64,000 bases of DNA, from positions 52,692 through 116,691 of the forward strand of contig NZ_JAPCHX010000003.1 of NCBI RefSeq assembly GCF_026107415.2, written 5' to 3'. The notes under the pieces were generated by a model. The model saw only the letters and a list, made by a program, of their open reading frames with translations, was not told the origin of the DNA and searched no databases. Positions 39,886 to 46,138 of this stretch are shown piece after piece (the first letter of the stretch is position 1; the number at the start of each line of letters is the position of its first letter). The position numbers and the translations under genes were made by a program. This stretch comes from Microbacterium sp. MPKO10 (GTDB lineage: Bacteria; Actinomycetota; Actinomycetes; Actinomycetales; Microbacteriaceae).

Positions 39886-41387
39886 TAGCGACGAGTAATC
39901 CTTCGCGCGACAGTTCCGAGCTTGTCAGCAGCACGAACTGCCTTGCGGCTCACAGCTGCCTCTAGCTTCTTCTCGAGATCTTTGACTGTCGTCGTCAATG
40001 TTGAGGACTGCTTCGCCAGCCGATCCCGTTCTTCCCAGGCCGCGCGCCGGTCTTGGAAGAACCACTTGGACCACACCTTCTCTTGACCGAATCGATCGAA
40101 CACAGGGGTGACGTGCTCCACCTCGACCGACCAGTCTCCGGCCGGTTCGAGCTCTGGCACAGCTTGCATGTTCTCAACCATCGGCCAAGTTCTGGTTTTG
40201 ATCGCATCCGCGATCGCATCCCACCATCCTGACTGGTACGCATGTCGACTTTCGGCGATGGGACCGATATGGGTCTCGTATGCCTCGCGACGTTCCGCCA
40301 TCTCGACAAAAGCTTCAGAAGCGACATGCCACGACGTCGCCGGCACAACGTACCGTTTCAGACCAACATTGCCCATCGAACCGCGCATACGCACCGAGGA
40401 ATAATATGACAGCGAAATTGAGCCGGTAGGGACGGCCGCGGCTGGTGCGAACACAGTGGGGTGGTAGCGCGTTGAGATGGACAGGATCGCACGTTCCGTG
40501 AGGGCAACGACTTGACGCGCTGTTGGCATCTCAAGAGACTTGAGGCGTCCAGTGGTCGATGCTTCGGCAATCGCATCATTCAACAGCTGGTCGCCTTTGC
40601 GCGCGCTTGTATCGAGCGAGCCATTGTGCGGGGCAAGAGCGACGTCGGCGTCAAGCTTTGCCGCGAGCTCGTCCAGCGTGCGGGTGACACTGGCAATGTA
40701 TTCTTCCTCGGTGAGTCCCGTGTCGCCTTGATGCGATGTGAAACTTCCGACAATGAACTTCGGGCTGAGGCCGAGATCGCTGACGTATTTCTCATCGGCG
40801 GGGAGGGCCCGGAGCATCATGGCGTCGTCCATCGTCTGGACGACTCGTCCCGGCGTCCCGCCTAGGTCAATGGCCAGCTGATACGAGACAGGCTCACGTG
40901 CGCCGAAACATTCCGCGTAGTCGATGATCTCAGCTACCAACTCCTTGTCGCGGGGCCGCAGCATCGGGCCGATTGTCTGGCTTGACACGAACAAGGGCTT
41001 GCTGTGCGCTTCCGCGAGCCGTTTGAATGCCAGCCGCTCGTACAGGTGGTAGGCGTGCTCGGAGTTCATGTTGCCACCGCCGGCGATGATCACCGCATCA
41101 GCCTTTCGGACTGCTTTGTGAAGATCGCTGTCGCCAGAAGCCATTTCCCCAGTGACTCGGTCTAGTTCTCTCTCGAGCTTCTCTCTTGACCACTTCGAGG
41201 AGAACCCGAATCGTGCAACGGCAGGGCGATTGTAGAACTTCTCTGCCACGTGGGGTTGGGCTGCAACAAGTGTGACCTGTTCAGCCCCACGCTCCTGCAA
41301 CAGGTCAATCGCTGCTTCTGTCATTGCCTCGTCGCCGAGGTGGTAAAGGTACTGCCAACCGATATCGCCGAGGACGACGCAATTCAT
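39885..41387 (-). CDS. polysaccharide pyruvyl transferase, prophage cargo
   Basis: 500 residues. The CsaB-like pyruvyltransferase domain (about residues 1-340) shows the N-terminal GDIGWQYLYHLGDEAMTEAA, the GGGNMNSEHAYHLYERLA segment, SQTIGPM, and the C-terminal STRYHPTVFAPAAAVPTGS. The last 150 residues hold Trp-rich and coiled-coil segments with a basic end. Such enzymes add pyruvate ketals to surface glycans. As prophage cargo it may alter the receptor and block superinfection. Confidence 0.82.
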   Translation of the reverse strand: MNCVVLGDIGWQYLYHLGDEAMTEAAIDLLQERGAEQVTLVAAQPHVAEKFYNRPAVARFGFSSKWSREKLERELDRVTGEMASGDSDLHKAVRKADAVIIAGGGNMNSEHAYHLYERLAFKRLAEAHSKPLFVSSQTIGPMLRPRDKELVAEIIDYAECFGAREPVSYQLAIDLGGTPGRVVQTMDDAMMLRALPADEKYVSDLGLSPKFIVGSFTSHQGDTGLTEEEYIASVTRTLDELAAKLDADVALAPHNGSLDTSARKGDQLLNDAIAEASTTGRLKSLEMPTARQVVALTERAILSISTRYHPTVFAPAAAVPTGSISLSYYSSVRMRGSMGNVGLKRYVVPATSWHVASEAFVEMAERREAYETHIGPIAESRHAYQSGWWDAIADAIKTRTWPMVENMQAVPELEPAGDWSVEVEHVTPVFDRFGQEKVWSKWFFQDRRAAWEERDRLAKQSSTLTTTVKDLEKKLEAAVSRKAVRAADKLGTVARRITRR

Positions 41388-41415
41388 TTATACGGGGTGC
41401 TTTCTTATGTGGGGC

Positions 41416-41556
41416 TTATTCTTCGTCATATCCGTCCGGGTAGCGACTATTGGGGAATAGTCGTTCTGCAAGGGTGCGGATGGTTGAACGCAACAGGTCG
41501 GGATCGTCCTTGGGCGTTTCGCGCGCCGGAGTGCCACCGTTTCCTGAGTTGCTCAT
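41416..41556 (-). CDS. small protein upstream of the pyruvyl transferase
   Basis: 46 residues from ATG at 41556 (SNSGNGGTPARETPKDDPDL, then TIRTLAERLFPNSRYPDGYDEE). Its stop is 28 bp before the pyruvyltransferase start, so the two form one operon. The promoter with the C-run/G-run palindrome lies just upstream. Function unknown. Confidence 0.55.
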   Translation of the reverse strand: MSNSGNGGTPARETPKDDPDLLRSTIRTLAERLFPNSRYPDGYDEE

Positions 41557-41607
41557 TCGAAATAGTCTTTGCGAAAACAAGGGTGCCCACAATCCCAACT
41601 TCGGGGG
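41557..41607 (-). promoter_or_regulatory. cargo promoter for the pyruvyl-transferase operon
   Basis: On the reverse strand: CCCCCGAAGTTGGG (41594-41607), 24 nt, AAGACT, 7 nt, ATG. The -10 is weak, but the spacing is the same as at the other cargo promoters. Confidence 0.4.
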
Positions 41608-41686
41608 TCATGGGCCAAAACTGCAAGGGGTTCACATAGCGGCGCTAAAGAGAGACACTGAACGTATTCGACAAAAGGGGGAACCA

Positions 41687-41854
41687 ATGTTCGGCCTCAT
41701 CATCACACTGCTGATCATCTGGGTTGTACTGGCGATACTCGGGTTCGTGATCAAAGGCCTGTTCTGGCTCGCAATTATCGGAATCGTACTCTTCGTCGCC
41801 ACAGTCATCTGGGAATTCATCCGCCGATCGATGGCGAAGAAAAACGCCTCATAG
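41687..41854 (+). CDS. small hydrophobic membrane protein
   Basis: 55 residues: two adjacent helices (LIITLLIIWVVLAILGFVIK and FWLAIIGIVLFVATVIW) and a basic tail. AAAGGGGG precedes ATG. Similar one-to-two-helix hydrophobic proteins occur widely in actinobacterial chromosomes, so this may have been captured from a host. It faces away from the pyruvyltransferase operon. Confidence 0.65.
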   Translation: MFGLIITLLIIWVVLAILGFVIKGLFWLAIIGIVLFVATVIWEFIRRSMAKKNAS

Positions 41855-41871
41855 TCTTCGTTACTTCAACT

Positions 41872-41920
41872 GCGCCCCTGCAACTGGCTCACGTCAGAGG
41901 CAGGGGCGCTCTCGTTGTTG
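41872..41920 (+). terminator. terminator after the hydrophobic protein gene
   Basis: GCGCCCCTGC (41872-41881) pairs perfectly with GCAGGGGCGC (41900-41909), followed by TCTCGTTGTT. It also lies at the end of the convergent small gene at 41936. Confidence 0.7.
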
Positions 41921-41935
41921 GCGCATCTCGGCCCG

Positions 41936-42142
41936 TCACGGGGCACCAAGTTTTGTCGCCCGGTGGCCGAGCCCGAGCGCTGCTTGCCGCACAGCATCAA
42001 CAAGGTCGATCAGTGAAAGGTCATCCTCGGTGATAGCCCAGGGGAAGCCATTACCGAGGTACGCCATCTGCTCCACCGTGAGCCTGTAGAGCACACGGTC
42101 GGCCTTCATTTCGAGTTCCCATTTTCGGGTGTCATGGGTCAT
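41936..42142 (-). CDS. small reverse-strand cargo protein
   Basis: 68 residues (THDTRKWELEMKADRVLYRL, then MAYLGNGFPWAITEDDLSLI). GAGGTAGAGA precedes ATG, so it has a conventional ribosome site, unlike most other cargo genes. A weaker C-run/G-run motif and a TATTAT hexamer lie upstream at 42186-42231. Function unknown. Confidence 0.6.
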   Translation of the reverse strand: MTHDTRKWELEMKADRVLYRLTVEQMAYLGNGFPWAITEDDLSLIDLVDAVRQAALGLGHRATKLGAP

Positions 42143-42185
42143 TCTCTACCTCTATGCTCCCGGAATTAGGGAATCCGGGAAGCTG

Positions 42186-42231
42186 ATAATAACTCCGGCC
42201 ATGAACATTCACATGTACCCAATTCAGGGGG
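42186..42231 (-). promoter_or_regulatory. cargo-type promoter for the 41936-42142 gene
   Basis: On the reverse strand: CCCCCTGAATTGGG (42218-42231), 26 nt, TATTAT (42186-42191). The plus-strand motif CCCAATTCAGGGGG resembles CCCAACTTCGGGGG at the pyruvyltransferase operon. Here a leader of about 40 nt with a ribosome site follows. Confidence 0.35.
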
Positions 42232-42313
42232 ACAGATGACAGAAGTGCAACGATCCGTGAGCGCGTCTACGATTCTCCGGTATGGTGCGGACGAGCCCAT
42301 GCCCCTAGCAAGG

Positions 42314-42349
42314 TTCCCTTCCCGTTTCGGGGTCGACACGGGAAGGGAA
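42314..42349. terminator. 12-bp hairpin downstream of the 42360-42665 gene
   Basis: TTCCCTTCCCGT (42314-42325) pairs perfectly with ACGGGAAGGGAA (42338-42349). It starts 11 bp after the stop of the reverse-strand gene. No U-tract follows, so it is a terminator-like or RNA-stabilising hairpin. The rest of 42143-42359 shows no convincing gene. Confidence 0.5.
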
Positions 42350-42359
42350 TCGGGTGCAT

Positions 42360-42665
42360 TCAAACGCTCGGTGGCGGCTTCTGCGGTGTTGCAGGTGGCA
42401 TCTCTCGTATTGTCGATCCACCGGTTGCGAGCCACGCCGGGGGAAGCTTTGACATCTCCCAGTGCTGCACGTTCCTGACCGCTTCATCAAGCGAACCCCA
42501 ATACCCGATCAGACGCCGCTGGTCGGGGTGTGGTGAGTAGGTGACGGCACGGAAGTACACGTCATGCTTGGGACCAAGGTGCAACATCTTGACGACGGCA
42601 GCCGGGTAGTCCTTGCGTACGGACTTGATCACCCACTCGACAGGGGCAGCTGCAGGGTGTTGCAC
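42360..42665 (-). CDS. reverse-strand cargo protein of unknown function
   Basis: 101 residues from GTG at 42665. PVEWVIKSVRKDYPAAVVKM, then YFRAVTYSPHPDQRRLIGYW and SLDEAVRNVQHW form a compact alpha/beta pattern, with a Pro-rich tail. TATCAT ends 6 nt before GTG and CCCCCAAAACTAGGGG lies at 42698-42713. An upstream ATG at 42749 would place that motif inside the gene and is rejected. No family recognised. Confidence 0.55.
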   Translation of the reverse strand: MQHPAAAPVEWVIKSVRKDYPAAVVKMLHLGPKHDVYFRAVTYSPHPDQRRLIGYWGSLDEAVRNVQHWEMSKLPPAWLATGGSTIREMPPATPQKPPPSV

Positions 42666-42671
42666 AGGAAA

Positions 42672-42713
42672 ATGATACGACGCGCCGCCGACAGCGTCCC
42701 CCAAAACTAGGGG
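42672..42713 (-). promoter_or_regulatory. cargo promoter for the 42360-42665 gene
   Basis: On the reverse strand: CCCCTAGTTTTGGGGG, 20 nt, TATCAT, 6 nt, GTG. Nearly the same palindrome as upstream of the 14227-14493 gene. Confidence 0.5.
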
Positions 42714-42827
42714 CAGATAACGACTGGTTGAACCGCGTGAATGTTGCAATTATGCGTCAAGTGCAAATTGGCAAGACTTCCGACACGGAATATTGCTCAG
42801 CCCATCTGCGTCTACCATGAGTAGACT

Positions 42828-42868
42828 GTGGATAGTTCAGTGGATAACTTGTGGACTGCTTGTGGAAT
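42828..42868 (+). repeat. four phased GTGGA repeats upstream of the antitoxin
   Basis: GTGGATA, GTGGATA, GTGGACT and GTGGAAT start at 42828, 42840, 42851 and 42862, spaced 12, 11 and 11 bp, roughly one helical turn. TAGACT at 42822-42827 could be a -10. The array lies just before the antitoxin ribosome site, as expected for toxin-antitoxin autoregulation. Confidence 0.5.
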
Positions 42869-42881
42869 TGGAAGGGTGATC

Positions 42882-43319
42882 ATGGCTACCGCGCACGATG
42901 TTGCTAACTACATCCTTCACGAGTTGGGGCCGATGTCGGCCATGAAGCTCCAGAAACTCGTCTATTACTCACAGGCATGGCATCTCGTTTGGGACGAGGA
43001 GCCGCTCTTTGACGATGAGATCGAAGCTTGGGCGAATGGTCCGGTCGTGTACTCGCTGTATCGCGAGCATCGTGGGATGTTCGTCGTAAAGGAATGGCCA
43101 AAGGGCAGGCGTAAGAACCTCACCAAGAGTGAAGCAGGATCAATCGATGCTGTGCTCAGTACCTACGGCGGGCTGACGGCGCAACAGCTCAGCACCATGA
43201 CTCACCGTGAAGACCCGTGGCAGAATGCGCGCAAAGGGATTCGTGACGGCGAACGTAGCGATGCAGAGATCTCGGTTGGGGCGATGCACGAGTATTATCA
43301 CGGTCTGAACCAACGCTAG
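42882..43319 (+). CDS. Panacea-domain (DUF4065) antitoxin
   Basis: 145 residues from ATG at 42882, preceded by GGAAGGGTGATC. The Panacea/SocA-like signature is clear: TAHDVANYILHELGPMSAMK, LQKLVYYSQAWHLVWDEEPL, FDDEIEAWANGPVVYSLY and LSTMTHREDPWQNARKG. This domain neutralises diverse toxins in two-gene modules (PanAT). The toxin gene starts on its stop codon. A start at 42828 would run through the repeat array and is unlikely. Confidence 0.82.
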   Translation: MATAHDVANYILHELGPMSAMKLQKLVYYSQAWHLVWDEEPLFDDEIEAWANGPVVYSLYREHRGMFVVKEWPKGRRKNLTKSEAGSIDAVLSTYGGLTAQQLSTMTHREDPWQNARKGIRDGERSDAEISVGAMHEYYHGLNQR

Positions 43320-43828
43320 TGGGGCGACGCAAGAATAAAAGGAAGACGCTTTCGAAGGACAAGGTTGCGCCCGACGGTGGATGGCCAGGAAAAGGCACGC
43401 CAGTAATTACCCCTGTAAGCCACGGCAAGAATCCTGTCACTCTCGACATCGACCAAGAAGAAGTACTTTCACGTCGGCTTGTCTGGCGCTTCAGTGATGT
43501 CGATCGTGACGGAGAGTGGGACCCGGCTGCCGTCAGCCCGAAGCAGATGGCTGATCTACTTGCGAAGATGGCGAACTACGAGTCGATGAAATTGCGAGAG
43601 ATTTTTGCGTCAGGCTCGCAGCATGGAAAGAAGTATGTCGTTGACGAAATGCCTCCAAAAGTAAAGAAGCGTCTAGTAGATATTGAACGGGACGACGAGA
43701 CGGAGCTCGTACGCCTGAGGTGCGGATCTAAGCCGCGACTCTATGGATTTCTCAGGGAGCACATATTTCACATTCTTTGGTGGGACGCCGAGCATAAGGT
43801 GTATCCCTCAAAAAAGAAGCACACATGA
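43319..43828 (+). CDS. putative PanAT toxin, possibly RelE-like
   Basis: 169 residues, GTG start overlapping the antitoxin stop by one base. The N-terminus is basic; the C-terminal half (ELVRLRCGSKPRLYGFLREH, then IFHILWWDAEHKVYPSKKKH) resembles the last strands of RelE/ParE-fold ribonuclease toxins, which end in a similar HxIxWxDxxHKxY pattern. The toxin role is inferred mainly from the Panacea partner. GC content seems lower than in neighbouring genes. Confidence 0.6.
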   Translation: MGRRKNKRKTLSKDKVAPDGGWPGKGTPVITPVSHGKNPVTLDIDQEEVLSRRLVWRFSDVDRDGEWDPAAVSPKQMADLLAKMANYESMKLREIFASGSQHGKKYVVDEMPPKVKKRLVDIERDDETELVRLRCGSKPRLYGFLREHIFHILWWDAEHKVYPSKKKHT

Positions 43829-44066
43829 CTCAAATTTCGAACGGGTCAACCGTTCACTCGAATATATGCAGTTGCGCGTTTAGTCGGCCCCTAGCCAGTG
43901 CCGGTTCTAACGCGTAGTGTCAGGAACATAACGGTTCGTGCACCATGCCGCGGCTATCTAGCCGTGTAGGGTTTGCTCAACCGAGACAGTACCCGTCTCT
44001 CGGGGCGTCTCAAACACACATCTCCAGAATGTGTGGCCGGCGGTAGGGCTTGGGGGTCCTACCGCT
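43829..44066. other. gene-free stretch after the PanAT module
   Basis: No convincing gene. GAACGG-GTCAA-CCGTTC (43839-43855) lies just after the toxin stop and could end its transcript. GCGGTAGG/CCTACCGC (44040-44065) lies at the 3' end of the converging reverse-strand operon. Neither has a U-tract. Confidence 0.5.
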
Positions 44067-44507
44067 TCAATTTGTGTCGGTCGACTTGGATGTATCCTCA
44101 ACAGTTTCTTTGGGCCCGTCCCACTCGACCACAGCGACGAGGTTCGTTCCAGGAAGGACTGAGCTCGTGTACGGCGTCATCGTGACGATGCGCACGGGCG
44201 GATACTCGGTGAGTGTGTTTCGTAGCAGAGCGATCGCTCCTGCGTCCACGCCACCCAGTGCATAGACCGAAACGATATCCTGGCCGATGCGTCGCAATAG
44301 ATCGACATGCCGGTCCTTGGCCGAGTACACGTCCGACCACTTCACACCGGTCCACCATCGCCAATACTCGCTGTCGTAAACTCTCCATTCTGCTCCCGCC
44401 GGGACTTCGGGCAGAGAATTGACGCGGGGAGTTTCGACCCACGTCCGACCGTCCCAAAACCATGTATTGCCGGTATCGTCCGTGTAGGTGTCAGGAAAGT
44501 CCGTCAT
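44067..44507 (-). CDS. reverse-strand cargo protein with Trp-rich N-terminus
   Basis: 146 residues. The N-terminus (DTGNTWFWDGRTWVE) resembles the short WxWDGxxW motif found at the start of many actinobacterial surface or membrane proteins (DUF2510-like), and a second WWTGVKW follows. The C-terminal half is alpha/beta. Last gene of the operon led by the lipoprotein. Function unknown. Confidence 0.6.
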   Translation of the reverse strand: MTDFPDTYTDDTGNTWFWDGRTWVETPRVNSLPEVPAGAEWRVYDSEYWRWWTGVKWSDVYSAKDRHVDLLRRIGQDIVSVYALGGVDAGAIALLRNTLTEYPPVRIVTMTPYTSSVLPGTNLVAVVEWDGPKETVEDTSKSTDTN

Positions 44508-44528
44508 GCGATGACCTTACCCCGGCGT

Positions 44529-44714
44529 CTACATCGAGGCGCTATCCTCCCCCCAAAAAAACGGGTCGAACGTCCACCCAACACCGTGCACTGGGCACAC
44601 GTAAGCTACCTGGAGTCGGTCATCTCCTTTGAAGCTCTCGGGCTCCATCGGGTTGCCGCATTCAGGGCACTCTGGGGCTGATGGTAGTCCGTGCTCGTCA
44701 ACGTCGTTGTCCAT
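44529..44714 (-). CDS. small zinc-ribbon cargo protein
   Basis: 61 residues with CPECG and CPVHG separated by about 21 residues, a C-C-C-H zinc-ribbon-like pattern. TAAACT ends 8 nt before the ATG, so it may also have its own start. Lies 33 bp after the upstream gene's stop and 21 bp before the next gene. Confidence 0.6.
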   Translation of the reverse strand: MDNDVDEHGLPSAPECPECGNPMEPESFKGDDRLQVAYVCPVHGVGWTFDPFFWGEDSASM

Positions 44715-44747
44715 GGGGCGAGAGTTTACGCCGCCTCGTGGAGGAGA

Positions 44748-45293
44748 TCAGCCCCTGTCTCGTATCGCGTACCACCGATGCGCGATCGAGCTATACCTCG
44801 TGACCTCATCGTGGTCTCGACCCAGCTCTTCCGCGAGCTTGTATGCTCGCCACCACATGCGCCCAAATTGGCCAGCCTGTGCTGGAGTTGCGGGGCCATC
44901 GGCGGGCGCAATTTGCGGGAACCCTTCTGGCGTCTTAGCCCGCCTCCGTCCTGGAGCCGGGAGACCAGCTTGACGACGGGCCATGTTCAGCCATGAATGT
45001 TTAGCCGCTAGTGCGTTGTCCCTGGCCCGTTGTATTTCCTCAGCGTAGACAAGTCGCGAGACTGCCACCAGAGCAATTCCTGGCGGGGGAGGTGCGTCAA
45101 CTTGAGCGACTATCGCGGACGTTAAACGGCCGTCACCGCCTGGGACCATGACCCACAGTCCGACCCGCGGTGGCCAGTCGAGATCCCAGGTGAACGCATA
45201 GCCATGATCAGGGTTAGGCGGGGAGTCAACTGTGAGGTCGCGGTAATTAGCGACTATGACGCGGGGCCTGGGCTTGCGAGAGAACCAATTCAT
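44748..45293 (-). CDS. reverse-strand cargo protein of unknown function
   Basis: 181 residues. The N-terminal half is beta-like and Pro/Trp-rich (YAFTWDLDWPPRVGLWVMVP); the C-terminal half is helical with MWWRAYKLAEELGRDHDEVT. It follows the lipoprotein with a 19-bp gap. No family recognised; part of the four-gene reverse-strand operon. Confidence 0.6.
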   Translation of the reverse strand: MNWFSRKPRPRVIVANYRDLTVDSPPNPDHGYAFTWDLDWPPRVGLWVMVPGGDGRLTSAIVAQVDAPPPPGIALVAVSRLVYAEEIQRARDNALAAKHSWLNMARRQAGLPAPGRRRAKTPEGFPQIAPADGPATPAQAGQFGRMWWRAYKLAEELGRDHDEVTRYSSIAHRWYAIRDRG

Positions 45294-45312
45294 AACGGAT
45301 TTCAGCTTGCAG

Positions 45313-45840
45313 CTACAGGTAAGGTCCCCATGCGTCCAGCTTCGACTCGAGTGTTGAGTAGAGCATGTTTAGACTTCCGAGCTCAGCATCGCATTCGTCA
45401 GACTCGATTGGTGCTTCCTGGTCGCCGCATACACTGGCGAGGTCAACTGCGCCAATTTCAGTGAGTACTTGAGATGTCTCTCTGACAATGGTGTCCATGC
45501 TGCTGGGGACATCCATGTCTTCCCAATCGCGAACGACAGTCTGGGCGTTCATGACGAGGGTCTGCTCGTTTAGATAGCAGGTCATGGCTTCTAAGTCGCC
45601 GGTAACGTCGTCGCCACCAAAGCTCCAGATGTACCGGCAGTCTGCGGCGCTATCTATCGTCTCGCGCCAATTAGACTCGTATTCAGCCAATACTGAAGCT
45701 ACCTGGCTTTCGGTAGCTTCACTATTTGTGGGCGCGGGTGTGGACGACTGCGTCGCAACGCCTGACGCTGCCTCGGTTCCTCCTGAGCACCCGTAGAGTC
45801 CGAGCGCGAGCAAAAAAATTGGGATCAGGGTGCGACGCAT
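45313..45840 (-). CDS. putative prophage-encoded lipoprotein
   Basis: 175 residues from ATG at 45840. A lipoprotein signal peptide is clear: MRRTLIPIFLLALGLYGC, with Cys as the lipidation site after LYG. A Ser/Thr-rich linker then leads to a mature domain with paired cysteines (CRY, TCY, VCGDQ, ECD). It would be anchored outside the membrane, a position often used for superinfection exclusion. TAGCGT ends 7 nt before ATG. A start at 45867 lies on the promoter and is rejected. Confidence 0.72.
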   Translation of the reverse strand: MRRTLIPIFLLALGLYGCSGGTEAASGVATQSSTPAPTNSEATESQVASVLAEYESNWRETIDSAADCRYIWSFGGDDVTGDLEAMTCYLNEQTLVMNAQTVVRDWEDMDVPSSMDTIVRETSQVLTEIGAVDLASVCGDQEAPIESDECDAELGSLNMLYSTLESKLDAWGPYL

Positions 45841-45847
45841 GGTTATG

Positions 45848-45889
45848 ACGCTAGCGTTCAGCACCACTTAGAGAATCCCCCAGTTAGGG
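45848..45889 (-). promoter_or_regulatory. cargo promoter for the lipoprotein operon
   Basis: On the reverse strand: CCCTAACTGGGGG, 23 nt, TAGCGT, 7 nt, ATG. The stretch CCCCTCACCC before the palindrome and TTCT after it match the promoter at 31151-31202. The -10 hexamer is identical to that of the 14227-14493 gene. Confidence 0.5.
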
Positions 45890-46019
45890 TGAGGGGTCGC
45901 TTTTGGTCTCCATTTACTCGCCTTTTTGCCGACATTTCATCGCGTACTTTGCTGTACCCCTGAAATATCTATCCCAGGTCAGACCACTAAAGTATGCCAG
46001 ATTATAGCCAGCATCTATA

Positions 46020-46054
46020 CAGTGGGTTCCGGGTTCAAGTCCCGGGGGGTGCAC
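46020..46054 (+). repeat. attR core (35-bp direct repeat)
   Basis: An exact copy of 7340-7374, the 3' half of tRNA-Lys, here without the 5' half of the gene. It marks the right prophage boundary; the next bases lead into the original tRNA terminator and then aceB. Confidence 0.93.
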
Positions 46055-46064
46055 CACAACACGA

Positions 46065-46112
46065 ACGACGCGAGTCCCTGGCGCTCTCCGCATTAGGAAC
46101 TCGCGTCGTTTC
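46065..46112 (+). terminator. displaced chromosomal terminator of tRNA-Lys
   Basis: ACGACGCGAGT (46065-46075) pairs perfectly with ACTCGCGTCGT (46099-46109), followed by TTCG. It lies 11 bp after the attR core, where it would have ended the tRNA before integration. It now serves the convergent aceB end. Confidence 0.65.
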
Positions 46113-46138
46113 GTCTCGGTACGTGAGACCGTGCCGCT

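Larger units (their letters stand above)
7340..46054. mobile_element. integrated siphovirus-type prophage (about 38.7 kb)
   Basis: Bounded by a 35-bp tRNA-derived direct repeat. It contains integrase, repressor/Cro switch, recombination and replication genes, terminase, portal, capsid, a long flexible-tail gene set with frameshifted tail chaperones and tape measure, and endolysin/holin. Every structural gene is open, so the prophage looks intact and possibly inducible. The right end and two internal insertions are cargo genes. Confidence 0.95.

Noticed and set aside
42236..42478. 80-residue + frame in the cargo region
   Set aside because: It has a ribosome-site-like AGGGGG, but the same G-run is part of the cargo promoter motif. 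The frame runs through a 12-bp hairpin and into a better-supported reverse-strand gene.
44549..44565. CCCCCCAAAAAAACGGG as a further cargo promoter motif
   Set aside because: It lies inside the coding end of the 44529-44714 gene (encoding FFWGED) and is 42 nt from the downstream start, so it does not share the spacing.
7340..46054. CRISPR arrays or insertion sequences
   Set aside because: No regularly spaced repeats with unique spacers and no transposase genes were seen anywhere in the window.
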